From Anaerococcus vaginimassiliensis (GTDB lineage: Bacteria > Bacillota > Clostridia > Tissierellales > Peptoniphilaceae), in contig NZ_LR130844.1 of the NCBI RefSeq assembly GCF_900626155.1, positions 806,061 to 870,060 on the forward strand: DNA of 64,000 nt. The letters run 5' to 3'. Both the position numbers and the translations under genes were made by a program. Each line of letters opens with the position of its first letter. The stretch's first letter is position 1. Below are positions 56,132 to 63,527 of the stretch, piece after piece. Under the pieces are notes generated by a model. The model was not told the DNA's origin. It was given only the letters and a program-made list of their open reading frames with translations, and made no database searches.

Positions 56132-57039
56132 TGAACAGATACCAAAGCTTAGAGAAAAGAAAGATAAATTTAGAAAAAACAGATGAGGGGCTTATCCTAA
56201 GGGAGGCCTCTTTTAATCCGACTCATATTTTTGAATGTGGGCAATGTTTTAACTTCCACAAGGAAGAAGATGGATCATATACAGCTGTTTTTTTAGATAA
56301 GATTATAAATGTTTTAGAATTAGAAGATGGTAGCAGCCTCATTAGAGATATCAGTGAAGAGGATTTCTATGAATATTTCTACGATTATTTTGACCTATCC
56401 ACTGATTATGAGAAAATCAAGAAAGAAATAGCCATAGATGAAACACTTAAAAAAGCGACAGACTACGGCTATGGGATAAGAATCCTAAACCAAGAGCTAT
56501 TTGAAACGACAATTTCCTTTATAATATCTGCCAACAACCAAATCCCTAGGATAAAAAAAGCAGTTAGGATAATCTCAGAAAGATATGGCAAGTTCATTGG
56601 AGAATATAAGGGGAGAAAATATTATTCCTTCCCAAAAGCGGAAGATTTAATGAATGTTAGTCCAGAAGAATTGAGAGAATATGCGAGAGTTGGATTTAGG
56701 GACAAAAGAATAGTAGAAGCAAGTCGCATGATTTATGAAGGGGCACTAGACTTTGACAAAGACCAAGAGCTAGACAGTGCTGATCTAAAGAAAAAACTAA
56801 TGGAACTTCCTGGAATTGGTCCAAAGGTTGCAGATTGTATCTTATTATTTGCCTACCACAGGAGAGAAACATTTCCAGTAGATGTGTGGATCAAAAGAGT
56901 AATGGAAGCTTTATTTATTAAAAAAGAAGTTCCCAAAAAACAGGTAGACGACTACGCAAGAAAATACTTTGGAGATCTTGCAGGTTACACCCAACAATAC
57001 CTCTTCTACTATGGAAGAGAAGAAAAAATAGGTAAATAA
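56131..57039 (+). CDS. 8-oxoguanine DNA glycosylase (OGG1-like)
   Basis: Excises oxidised guanine from DNA. It has 302 residues: an N-terminal TBP-like domain (ECGQCFNF), then a helix-hairpin-helix HhH-GPD domain. Lys232 in LPGIGPKVADCILLFA is the Schiff-base lysine and Asp251 in FPVDVW the activating aspartate, matching the OGG1 layout. GTG start overlaps the sortase stop. Confidence 0.88.
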   Translation: MNRYQSLEKRKINLEKTDEGLILREASFNPTHIFECGQCFNFHKEEDGSYTAVFLDKIINVLELEDGSSLIRDISEEDFYEYFYDYFDLSTDYEKIKKEIAIDETLKKATDYGYGIRILNQELFETTISFIISANNQIPRIKKAVRIISERYGKFIGEYKGRKYYSFPKAEDLMNVSPEELREYARVGFRDKRIVEASRMIYEGALDFDKDQELDSADLKKKLMELPGIGPKVADCILLFAYHRRETFPVDVWIKRVMEALFIKKEVPKKQVDDYARKYFGDLAGYTQQYLFYYGREEKIGK

Positions 57040-57080
57040 AAGTCTTTGGAAATAATTTAAACTTATTCCTAATATGTATG

Positions 57081-57119
57081 TAAAAAGAGCAGTATATAAT
57101 TAATAACTGCTCTTTTTAT
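57081..57119. terminator. Bidirectional terminator
   Basis: AAAAAGAGCAGT / ACTGCTCTTTTTA between convergent genes. Confidence 0.85.
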
Positions 57120-57124
57120 TTGTC

Positions 57125-57694
57125 CTATTCGTTTTCTTTCTCAACCCTAAGCACCTCATCTAGGAGAGTTAGGTAGTATTTTTGTGCGGTTTCTATCTCA
57201 AATATCGAAGAATCATTAAAGTAAGTCAAGATTTCATCTATTAGACTTGTAACCTTCTCATCTTCGCCGTAAGTTTGTTTTAACCCTTCTGCCTTTTCTA
57301 TTAGACTATTTATCTTATGGATCAGTCCCATAGTCTTTGCTTCTCTATCATTTTCCATAAGAAGCTCTCTGAGTGTCCATTTGACATTATTTTCTGTAAT
57401 ACCAGCCTTGTGTTGAACGCCAGCTCCATTTTCTCTAATGACATCTAAAAACTCAAACAGTTCTTCGTTTTCAAAACCATTAAACAAAATAAAATCAAAG
57501 TCTAGGTCGTAATCTTCCTCTTTAGCGGGAGTGTGACTTTCATCAAAACCTTCAATATTTAACAGATGTCCAATTTTATCATCAAGGTGGTCTTTGCCAA
57601 CCTCAACAATCTTGATATTTTTTTCATCAGCAATTTTCTTAAATCTATCGTATTTATCCATATCTATTGGATTATAATATAAAATTTCAGCCAT
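57125..57694 (-). CDS. DUF3783-domain protein
   Basis: A 189-residue protein starting MAEILYYNP. The segment FILFNGFENEELFEFLDVIRENG matches the DUF3783 pattern; the rest is helical and acidic, with unknown function. ATG 57694 has AGAGAGG. Longer in-frame extension upstream is hydrophobic nonsense over the promoter and is rejected. It is divergent from the next gene. Confidence 0.7.
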   Translation of the reverse strand: MAEILYYNPIDMDKYDRFKKIADEKNIKIVEVGKDHLDDKIGHLLNIEGFDESHTPAKEEDYDLDFDFILFNGFENEELFEFLDVIRENGAGVQHKAGITENNVKWTLRELLMENDREAKTMGLIHKINSLIEKAEGLKQTYGEDEKVTSLIDEILTYFNDSSIFEIETAQKYYLTLLDEVLRVEKENE

Positions 57695-57810
57695 ATTTAC
57701 CTCTCTTTTTGTATATACATTATAACTATACTGATCATAAGCTATAAGACAAACTTTAAAAATTAAAGAAAATGGGTATAAATAAAGTAAATAATCCAAT
57801 GGAGGATACA

Positions 57811-58302
57811 ATGACTGAAACAAGACTAAAAATGGAAGAAGTAAACAAGAATAAAATCCAAGTTGACAAGATGATAATAAAAGCAAGATCTGTCCTAAGG
57901 CTATTAAACACAACAGGTAGAAAAGTTGGATCTAAATCTGACTTTACAGGTCTAAATATCTTTAGAGGAAATTTCTTAGGCAATTTCATGAGAGGAAACA
58001 AGGCTCACTCAGTAAATAAAAATCTAGATAGAAGTCAAAAAGCCATCCTAGATTTTCATAGAGACCTCTTGTTATTTGATGAGAAGCTTGCAGCTATGGT
58101 GTACTTACCAAGCAAAATTTCAGAATACTCTGACATAAATGGCAAGATAGCAGATATCGCATTTAGGACAAATATAAGAATGAAAGAGCTAGATATAAAC
58201 AAAGCTGCAAGATCTATAGAAAAAATCATAAGACGACTAGAAGCACAAAGCAGAAAGTACGCCTACGAAATCAAAAAATATCAAGAACTAAAAGAACTAT
58301 AG
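57811..58302 (+). CDS. Coiled-coil-rich hypothetical protein
   Basis: A 163-residue basic, helical protein without a recognised family. It has a TGRKVGSKSDFTGLNIFRGNFLGN patch in the middle, and two long helices with heptads (MKELDINKAARSIEKIIRR). ATG 57811 follows GGAGG. Its last 22 codons plus terminator recur at 60554-60655, fused in frame to a dead transposase. Confidence 0.65.
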   Translation: MTETRLKMEEVNKNKIQVDKMIIKARSVLRLLNTTGRKVGSKSDFTGLNIFRGNFLGNFMRGNKAHSVNKNLDRSQKAILDFHRDLLLFDEKLAAMVYLPSKISEYSDINGKIADIAFRTNIRMKELDINKAARSIEKIIRRLEAQSRKYAYEIKKYQELKEL

Positions 58303-58309
58303 GAGATAT

Positions 58310-58341
58310 GAGAGAGGGGAAATGTAGCCCCTCTTTTTTTG
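58310..58341 (+). terminator. Terminator of the coiled-coil gene
   Basis: GAGAGGGG / CCCCTCTTTTTTT. A near copy is at 60629-60655. Confidence 0.8.
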
Positions 58342-58420
58342 TTCTTGTTTTGAGGAGGGGATTTATAAATCTCCTTTTATTAAATGAGCGAGGTACAAAC
58401 TGTAGATTCCTCCCCAACTT

Positions 58421-58539
58421 GTCATCCTGAGGAGCGAAGCGACGTAAGGATCTCCAGTAGGTACTTCGGGTTCAAATTAACTGCGTGGTACAAACTCTAG
58501 ATTCCTCGTCGCTCCTTTAGGTCGCTCTGTCGGAATGAC
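58421..58539. repeat. GTCATYC palindrome, unit 1
   Basis: Starts GTCATCCTGAGGAGCGAAGC and ends GTCGGAATGAC; the two ends are inverted relatives. Middle carries GGATCTCCAGTAGGTACTTC and the echo GATTCCTCGTCGCTC. A partial end (GTAGATTCCTC) also lies just before it at 58390-58413. Confidence 0.8.
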
Positions 58540-58567
58540 GGGATTGGGGGAGTGGAAATCCGTAAGG

Positions 58568-58618
58568 GATGTCATCAGTTCACTGACGTTCACTGTGACC
58601 AGACCCATTAGGAATGAT
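58568..58618. repeat. Second repeat family, copy 1
   Basis: GTCATCAGTTCACTGACG, TTCACTGTGACC, then CCCATTAGGAATGA. Recurs at 61109-61156 and shortened at 61183-61218. Confidence 0.65.
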
Positions 58619-58649
58619 AAAGTTGTGGGAATAGCAATCTATCAAACCA

Positions 58650-58777
58650 GTCATCCTGAGGAGGGAGTGAAATGACCGACGTGAGGATCTCCAGTAGGTA
58701 CTTCGGGTTCATCTATACTTCGGAGTATGTACTCTAGATTCCTCGTCGAAACCTAGCAGTTTCTCTGTCGGAATGAC
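58650..58777. repeat. GTCATYC palindrome, unit 2
   Basis: Same frame as unit 1, but the two small tip hairpins differ: GAGTGAAATGACC on the left and GAAACCTAGCAGTTTC on the right. Confidence 0.8.
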
Positions 58778-58804
58778 TAATTTAGGAAAAAATCCCCAGA
58801 ACCT

Positions 58805-58930
58805 GTCATCCTGAGGAAGGGCGAAAGCCCTGACGTGAGGATCTCCAGTAAGTACTTCGGGTTCAAATTAACTGCGTGGTACAAACTCTAGATTCCTCGT
58901 CGCTCCCTGTAGTCGCTCTGTCGGAATGAC
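58805..58930. repeat. GTCATYC palindrome, unit 3
   Basis: The left tip is a perfect GGGCGAAAGCCC hairpin; the right half equals unit 1 closely. Confidence 0.8.
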
Positions 58931-58961
58931 AGGGTTGGGAGGATTAATACTCTTCAATTTA

Positions 58962-59088
58962 GTCATCCTGAGGAGGGAGTGAAACGACCGACGTGAGGAT
59001 CTCCAGTAGGTACTTCGAGTTCACCTAGATTGCGGAGTATAAACTCGAGATTCTTCGTCGCTCATTTAAGTCACTCTGTCGGAATGAC
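58962..59088. repeat. GTCATYC palindrome, unit 4
   Basis: Most diverged full unit (TTCGAGTTCACC, ATTCTTCGTCG), ends GTCGGAATGACA. Confidence 0.75.
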
Positions 59089-59134
59089 ATTCCCCAATTA
59101 TTCCCAAAACAAAAAATCCAGCTTTAGCTCCTTT

Positions 59135-59283
59135 TTATTTATTTTCTTCTACATATTCAATTTTTTCCTTATCCATAACTGAATCTGGGATCATTTTCTT
59201 GTTATATAAATTAGAAATGGAAAGACGATTGCATCATCCAAAATTCCTAAAAAAGGAATCATATCATTTATCAAATCGGCAGG
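59135..59283 (-). pseudogene. DUF1232 (YkvA-like) gene remnant
   Basis: On the minus strand the sequence reads PADLINDMIPFLGILDDAIVFP, the core of DUF1232 membrane proteins. It then needs a one-base frame change to continue as MIPDSVMDKEKIEYVEENK and stop. The start is gone: beyond 59283 the sequence changes to a macrodomain fragment on the other strand. Confidence 0.65.
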
Positions 59284-59512
59284 CATAACTGCTTATAGAA
59301 ATTCTCTAAAGCTTTCAAAGGAAAAGGGAATAAAATCTATAGCCTTTCCTTTAATTTCTGCAGGTATTTATGGATTTCCAGAAAAAGATGCGTTTTTTGT
59401 AGCAAAAAGAACAATCGATGAATTTTTAAAAGATAATGAAATGGAAGTTTATCTTTCCACTTTTGTAAAAGATATCCTGTCTTTAATTATGGGATTGGAA
59501 AAAGGGATATGA
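59264..59512 (+). pseudogene. Macrodomain (ADP-ribose processing) gene remnant
   Basis: The last 75 or so codons of a macrodomain protein: ITAYRNSLKLSKEKGIKSIAF, PLISAGIYGFP and the terminal helix, ending with TGA at 59510-59512. The N-terminal ADP-ribose site is missing and no start codon serves the fragment. It abuts the opposite-strand DUF1232 remnant. Confidence 0.7.
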
Positions 59513-59589
59513 AAATTGAAAAAAATAATTTTTTCCAGTATAAATATTATTGTAGAAAATTTACAAATAATTACCCGAGGAGGTAAAAT

Positions 59590-59718
59590 ATGAAAATATT
59601 TTTATCAATAAAAAATAGATGGGAAAAATTCTTGAAAAATCTAGCAGAAGAAAATAAAAAATCTTTTGGAAATGAAAGATTAGATTGTTGTTCAATGAAC
59701 AAAAAAGAATATAAATAA
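59590..59718 (+). CDS. LDCC-motif mini-protein, putative metal binder
   Basis: A 42-residue protein behind a strong AGGAGG site. An amphipathic basic helix (WEKFLKNLAEENKKSFG) is followed by ERLDCCSMNK, the LDCC motif of a small family annotated as putative metal-binding. Two adjacent cysteines suggest metal or redox binding. It is intact in the middle of decayed genes, so it may still be selected. Confidence 0.6.
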   Translation: MKIFLSIKNRWEKFLKNLAEENKKSFGNERLDCCSMNKKEYK

Positions 59719-59767
59719 AGAAAAAAATGACCATGGCGGAGACTGTGTAAAATTTTGTGTATAGAAA

Positions 59768-59802
59768 CCTCCTGATTAGGGTAAGTGAAACTAATCAGGA
59801 GG
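59768..59802 (+). promoter_or_regulatory. Hairpin covering the transposase ribosome site
   Basis: CCTCCTGATTAG pairs perfectly with CTAATCAGGAGG, hiding the AGGAGG that lies 7 bases before ATG 59810. This is a usual device against expression from readthrough transcripts. Confidence 0.7.
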
Positions 59803-60170
59803 AATTTTTATGCCAAGAAAAAGACCAGAGACAAAAAGAAGCAAAATAGCAAAAATGTGAATTGAAGAATATCAGCCTAAAAGTTCACAAGATATTCAAG
59901 AAGCACTAAAATATCTTTTAGGCGATACAATGGAAGAACTTTTAAAAGCAGAATTAGATGAGCATTTAGACTATGAATATGGAGAAAAACCACTATCATT
60001 AAATACAAGAAATGGTACTAGTAAAAAACAGTTAGATCATCATATGGAAATATAGATTTAAACATACCAAGAGATAGAGAAGGAACATTTGAACCACAAT
60101 CATTAAAGAAATATGAAAAAGACATATCAAACATAGAAAATCAAATAATATCAATGTATGGCAAAGGAAT

Positions 60171-60235
60171 ACCCTCGCCTAATAATATCATCAACTCATT
60201 TCATTCGTTGGATATTATTGGCTGGGGCAGACCCT
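60171..60235. repeat. 65-bp palindromic insertion inside the dead transposase
   Basis: Removing these 65 bases restores the transposase reading (GKG-MTTRDISYHI). The insert has stem arms GCCTAATAATATC..CAAC / GTTGGATATTATTGGC and ACCCT at both ends. Confidence 0.7.
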
Positions 60236-60553
60236 GACAACAAGAGACATATCATATCACATCAAAGATATTTATGGTTTTGGCATATCAGAAACAATGG
60301 TAAGTAAAATAACAAAAAAATACTACCAAACGTAGAAGAATGGCAAAATAGACCAATAGAAAAAATCTATCCAATGGTCTTTTTAGACGCTATACACTAC
60401 CACGTAAGAGAAAGCAATATAGTAGTCAAAAAATCAGTCTACATTGACCTAGGCTACAACCTAGAAGGATTTAAAGAAATACTAGGACTATGGGTTGGAG
60501 AAAACGAATCAAGCAAATACTGGCTTTAGTATTAAATGATCTAAAAGAAAGAG

Positions 60554-60655
60554 GACTAGAAGCACAAAGCAGAAAATACGCCTACGAAATCAAAAAATAC
60601 CAAGAGATAAAAGAACTTTAGAAAATATGAGAGAGGGGATTGCCCCTCTTTTTTT
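60554..60655 (+). pseudogene. Duplicated 3' end of the coiled-coil gene with its terminator
   Basis: LEAQSRKYAYEIKKYQEIKEL and stop, then the GAGAGGGG / CCCCTC terminator, repeat 58235-58341 with few changes. It joins the transposase remnant in frame (LKERG-LEAQ). Confidence 0.85.
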
Positions 60656-60710
60656 GTGTTGATTTGGGGGGGGTATGCAATTATAAGGATATAAATAAGC
60701 CAATAATTTA

Positions 60711-60755
60711 CTGTAGATTCCTCGTCGCTCCCTATAGTCGCTCTGTCGGAATGAC
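60711..60755. repeat. GTCATYC palindrome, right half only (unit 5)
   Basis: TGTAGATTCCTCGTCGCTCC to GTCGGAATGAC; the left half is missing. Confidence 0.75.
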
Positions 60756-60785
60756 AGGGTTAATGGATTGATGCCTCCAAAATAA

Positions 60786-60914
60786 GTCATCCTGAGGAGT
60801 GAGCGATAGCGAATGACGTGAGGATCTCCAGTATGTACTTCGGGTTCATATATACTGCGGAGTATGTACTATAGATTCCTCGTCGAAACCTTGTGGTTTC
60901 TCTGTCGGAATGAC
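60786..60914. repeat. GTCATYC palindrome, unit 6
   Basis: Full unit with tips GAGCGATAGCGAATG and GAAACCTTGTGGTTTC. Confidence 0.8.
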
Positions 60915-60941
60915 AAAGTTGGGGGTATGTTCTCTCAAATA

Positions 60942-61055
60942 GTCATCCTGAGGAGCGAAGCGACGTGAGGATCTCCAGTAGGTTCTTCGGGTTCATCTAT
61001 ACTGCGGCGTATAAACTGTAGAATCCTCGTCGCTCTTTATAGTCGCTCTGTCGAC
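60942..61055. repeat. GTCATYC palindrome, unit 7, right end lost
   Basis: Normal until GCTCTGTCG, then fused to unrelated sequence (ACAGTAGTTTTCGGGCTC) instead of ending in GAATGAC. Confidence 0.75.
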
Positions 61056-61108
61056 AGTAGTTTTCGGGCTCAGCTCCGCTTCACCTCGAAAAGCCTTGAT
61101 TAAGGGCT

Positions 61109-61156
61109 GTCATCAGTTCACTAACGTTCACTGTGACCAAACCCATTAGGAATGAC
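61109..61156. repeat. Second repeat family, copy 2
   Basis: TGTCATCAGTTCACTAACG to CATTAGGAATGACG, close to the copy at 58568. A shortened copy follows at 61183-61218. Confidence 0.65.
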
Positions 61157-61293
61157 GTATTTGGGGGGAAGATGGATTAGTCTATCATCAGTTTATTATC
61201 GAGACCCATTAGGAATGAAAAGTTACAAGAGAATATATCACTAATATCCTTGCTACAATCTTATTAGAAATATCTTCTCCAATTATCCCCAAA

Positions 61294-61317
61294 CAAAAAA
61301 TCCAGCTTTTAGCTGAA
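61294..61317 (-). terminator. Terminator of the HAD gene
   Basis: On the minus strand TTCAGCT / AGCTGGA then six T. It overlaps the last codons. A similar sequence is at 59108-59127 beside the DUF1232 remnant. Confidence 0.65.
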
Positions 61318-62136
61318 TTTCTCTTTGTTATTTTTAAGGAGCATATCAATGGCGTGGCCTACTCCTGATTTTAGGTTAGATTTTGTTATATAGTCTGCGT
61401 GTTTTTTTAGCTCGTCTACGGCGTTTCCCATGGCTACTGCAAAGCCTGCTGCTTCTAGCATTGGTATGTCGTTTTTTTCGTTTCCTATTGCCATGACTTC
61501 TTCCATTTTGTAGCCGAGTTTGTCTGCCATTTGTGAAATGGCGTAACCCTTGTTGGTATTTTTGTTCATTATTTCTACCAAAAATGGTGCGGTTTGGACT
61601 GGATAGTAGTTATTTTTTATTTCATTAGGCATATTTTCTACAAATCTTTTTATCTCACCCTTAGATCCAAGTGCCATAAACCTCCCAAACTCCATATCTT
61701 CTGGCAAATTTTCATAGTCAACTATTTTTATGGGCATCTTGTGGATTTTGGCGTCTATCTTTGTATAAATATTTGCTCTTTTCTTGTTTGAATAGAAATT
61801 CTCCCCGTCCATGGCAGATATATCGAGCCTATAGTTTTCTAATAGCTTTGCTACTTTTACTAGGTCACTTGGACTTTGAAATGTTCCAAACATTGGCTTT
61901 TGGCTAAAGTTGTCGAATACATAGGACCCGTTTTGGCAGATTGTAAAGTGTCCCTTTTTATCAAGTCCCAATCTTTTGTTTAAATCTACCATGCTGTGAA
62001 AGGGCCTACCGCTGACTAAGGCTATGTGAATTCCGGCTTTTTTTGCCTTTTCAATGGCGGCTATATTTTCTTTTGTTAATCTTTTTAGTGGGGTAACTAA
62101 TGTTCCGTCCACGTCTATAGTTATTAGTTTAATCAT
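61309..62136 (-). CDS. Cof-type HAD phosphatase
   Basis: A 275-residue HAD phosphatase: motif I DVDGTLVT, motif II SGRPF, and motif IV GNEKNDIPMLEAAG, with the Cof-type C2 cap between. ATG 62136 is chosen because MIKLITIDVDGTL is the usual start; an in-frame TTG at 62154 is the alternative, and neither has a good ribosome site. Substrate unknown. Confidence 0.85.
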   Translation of the reverse strand: MIKLITIDVDGTLVTPLKRLTKENIAAIEKAKKAGIHIALVSGRPFHSMVDLNKRLGLDKKGHFTICQNGSYVFDNFSQKPMFGTFQSPSDLVKVAKLLENYRLDISAMDGENFYSNKKRANIYTKIDAKIHKMPIKIVDYENLPEDMEFGRFMALGSKGEIKRFVENMPNEIKNNYYPVQTAPFLVEIMNKNTNKGYAISQMADKLGYKMEEVMAIGNEKNDIPMLEAAGFAVAMGNAVDELKKHADYITKSNLKSGVGHAIDMLLKNNKEKFS

Positions 62137-62239
62137 AGGGATACTATACCCCAAGAGATAAAAATTATTAAAATATAAAATTTTGGGTATAAATATATGT
62201 AGAGAAACGAAAACAGATTAACTAATTATAGGAGGAAAT

Positions 62240-63355
62240 ATGATAATAGGAGTACCAAAAGAGATAAAAGATCAAGAGTCCAGGGTTGCAATCATCCCAG
62301 GAGCAGTTTTAGAATTGACTAAAAATGATAATGAAGTTTTAATAGAAACTGGAGCAGGTCTTGCATCTGGTATAACAGATGACCAATATGAAGAGGCTGG
62401 AGCTACTATTGTAGATAGTGCAAAAGAGGTTTGGGAAAAGGCCGAAATGATCTACAAGGTTAAAGAGCCACTCAAGGAAGAATACAAATATTTTAGAGAA
62501 GGACTTATCCTTTATACCTACCTTCACCTTGCAAGCAATGAAGAGCTTACAGATGAGCTTATCAAAAACAAGGTAACAGCTATAGGTTTTGAGACAGTTC
62601 AACTTGATAACAAACTTCCACTTCTTCGTCCAATGTCAGAAATCGCAGGAAGAATGGCAGTACAAGAAGGTGCCCAATACCTAACAAAACCAAAGGGAGG
62701 AAGAGGAATCTTACTTCAAGGTGTACCAGGGGTTCGTCCTGCTAACGTTGTAATCGTAGGTGCAGGTACAGTTGGTACAGGTGCAACTAGGATTGCCGTT
62801 GGTATGGGTGCTAGAGTCACAGTTCTAGATGTTAACCTAGATGCTCTAACTGAACTACACAACCTATTCCCAGACAAGATTGAAACACTTTACTCTAACC
62901 CACTAAACATAGAAGAAGCTGTCAAAAACGCCGATCTTGTTATATCTACAGTTCTAATCCCGGGTGCTCGTGCGCCACAACTTATCAAAGAGGATATGGT
63001 TAAACAAATGAAGGAAGGATCTGTAATAGTCGACGTGGCAATAGACCAAGGTGGTTCAACAGACCTAACAAAGGGTAGACCAACTAGCCACACCAACCCA
63101 ACATTCGTTGAATATGGTGTAATCCACTATGCCGTTGCCAATATCCCAGGTGCAGTAGCTATGACATCAACATATGCTCTATCAAATGCAACTACAAGAT
63201 ATGCCAAGGCAATAGCAGATATGGGACTAAGAGCAGCTTGTGAGAGATTCCCAGAGCTAATCAGAGGAGTTAACACATACGATGGCTATGTAACATATGA
63301 ACCAGTTGCAAAAGATACTAACCACGAATACAAAGAGCTAGATATAGCTGAATAA
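62240..63355 (+). CDS. ald: Alanine dehydrogenase
   Basis: NAD-linked interconversion of alanine with pyruvate and ammonia. It has 371 residues. MIIGVPKEIKDQESRVAIIPG starts the catalytic domain, RPMSEIAGRMAVQEGAQYL is conserved, and the nucleotide-binding motif is VGAGTVGTGATRIAVGMGA. It is monocistronic with a GGAGG site and a strong terminator. Confidence 0.95.
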   Translation: MIIGVPKEIKDQESRVAIIPGAVLELTKNDNEVLIETGAGLASGITDDQYEEAGATIVDSAKEVWEKAEMIYKVKEPLKEEYKYFREGLILYTYLHLASNEELTDELIKNKVTAIGFETVQLDNKLPLLRPMSEIAGRMAVQEGAQYLTKPKGGRGILLQGVPGVRPANVVIVGAGTVGTGATRIAVGMGARVTVLDVNLDALTELHNLFPDKIETLYSNPLNIEEAVKNADLVISTVLIPGARAPQLIKEDMVKQMKEGSVIVDVAIDQGGSTDLTKGRPTSHTNPTFVEYGVIHYAVANIPGAVAMTSTYALSNATTRYAKAIADMGLRAACERFPELIRGVNTYDGYVTYEPVAKDTNHEYKELDIAE

Positions 63356-63369
63356 TATAAGAAAATCTC

Positions 63370-63413
63370 AAACTCCCAACCCCAACTTCCAACAAGAAAG
63401 GGTTGGGAGTTTT
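63370..63413 (+). terminator. Terminator of ald
   Basis: CTCCCAACCC / GGGTTGGGAG followed by TTTTTTCT. Confidence 0.85.
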
Positions 63414-63527
63414 TTCTTTGATATAGACGAAAGTGTCCTAAAGACAGGATCTGAGTATTTTATAAGCTATGCTAAAAGATTTTTAGCTAAGATTTACCAT
63501 AATATATAAAGATGTTATAATAAAATC

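Larger units (their letters stand above)
59738..60553 (+). mobile_element. Remnant of an IS256-family insertion sequence
   Basis: Left end GGAGACTGTGTAAAATTTTG (59738) resembles IS256-type terminal repeats. ATG 59810 opens MPRKRPETKRSKIAKM, then TGA, then an IS256 transposase reading with several frameshifts (near 60040, 60315 and 60530), including the DDE region FLDAIHYHVRES and LGLWVGENESSKYWL. The gene breaks off at LKERG and joins a foreign fragment; the right end and the third acidic residue are lost. Not functional. Confidence 0.85.

Noticed and set aside
57695-57913. Upstream extension of the DUF3783 protein
   Set aside because: Covers the divergent promoter region, overlaps the opposite gene and encodes low-quality hydrophobic sequence; ATG 57694 has the ribosome site.
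58421-61055. CRISPR array
   Set aside because: Units are 120-130 bp imperfect palindromes with irregular gaps and no short identical repeats or cas genes.
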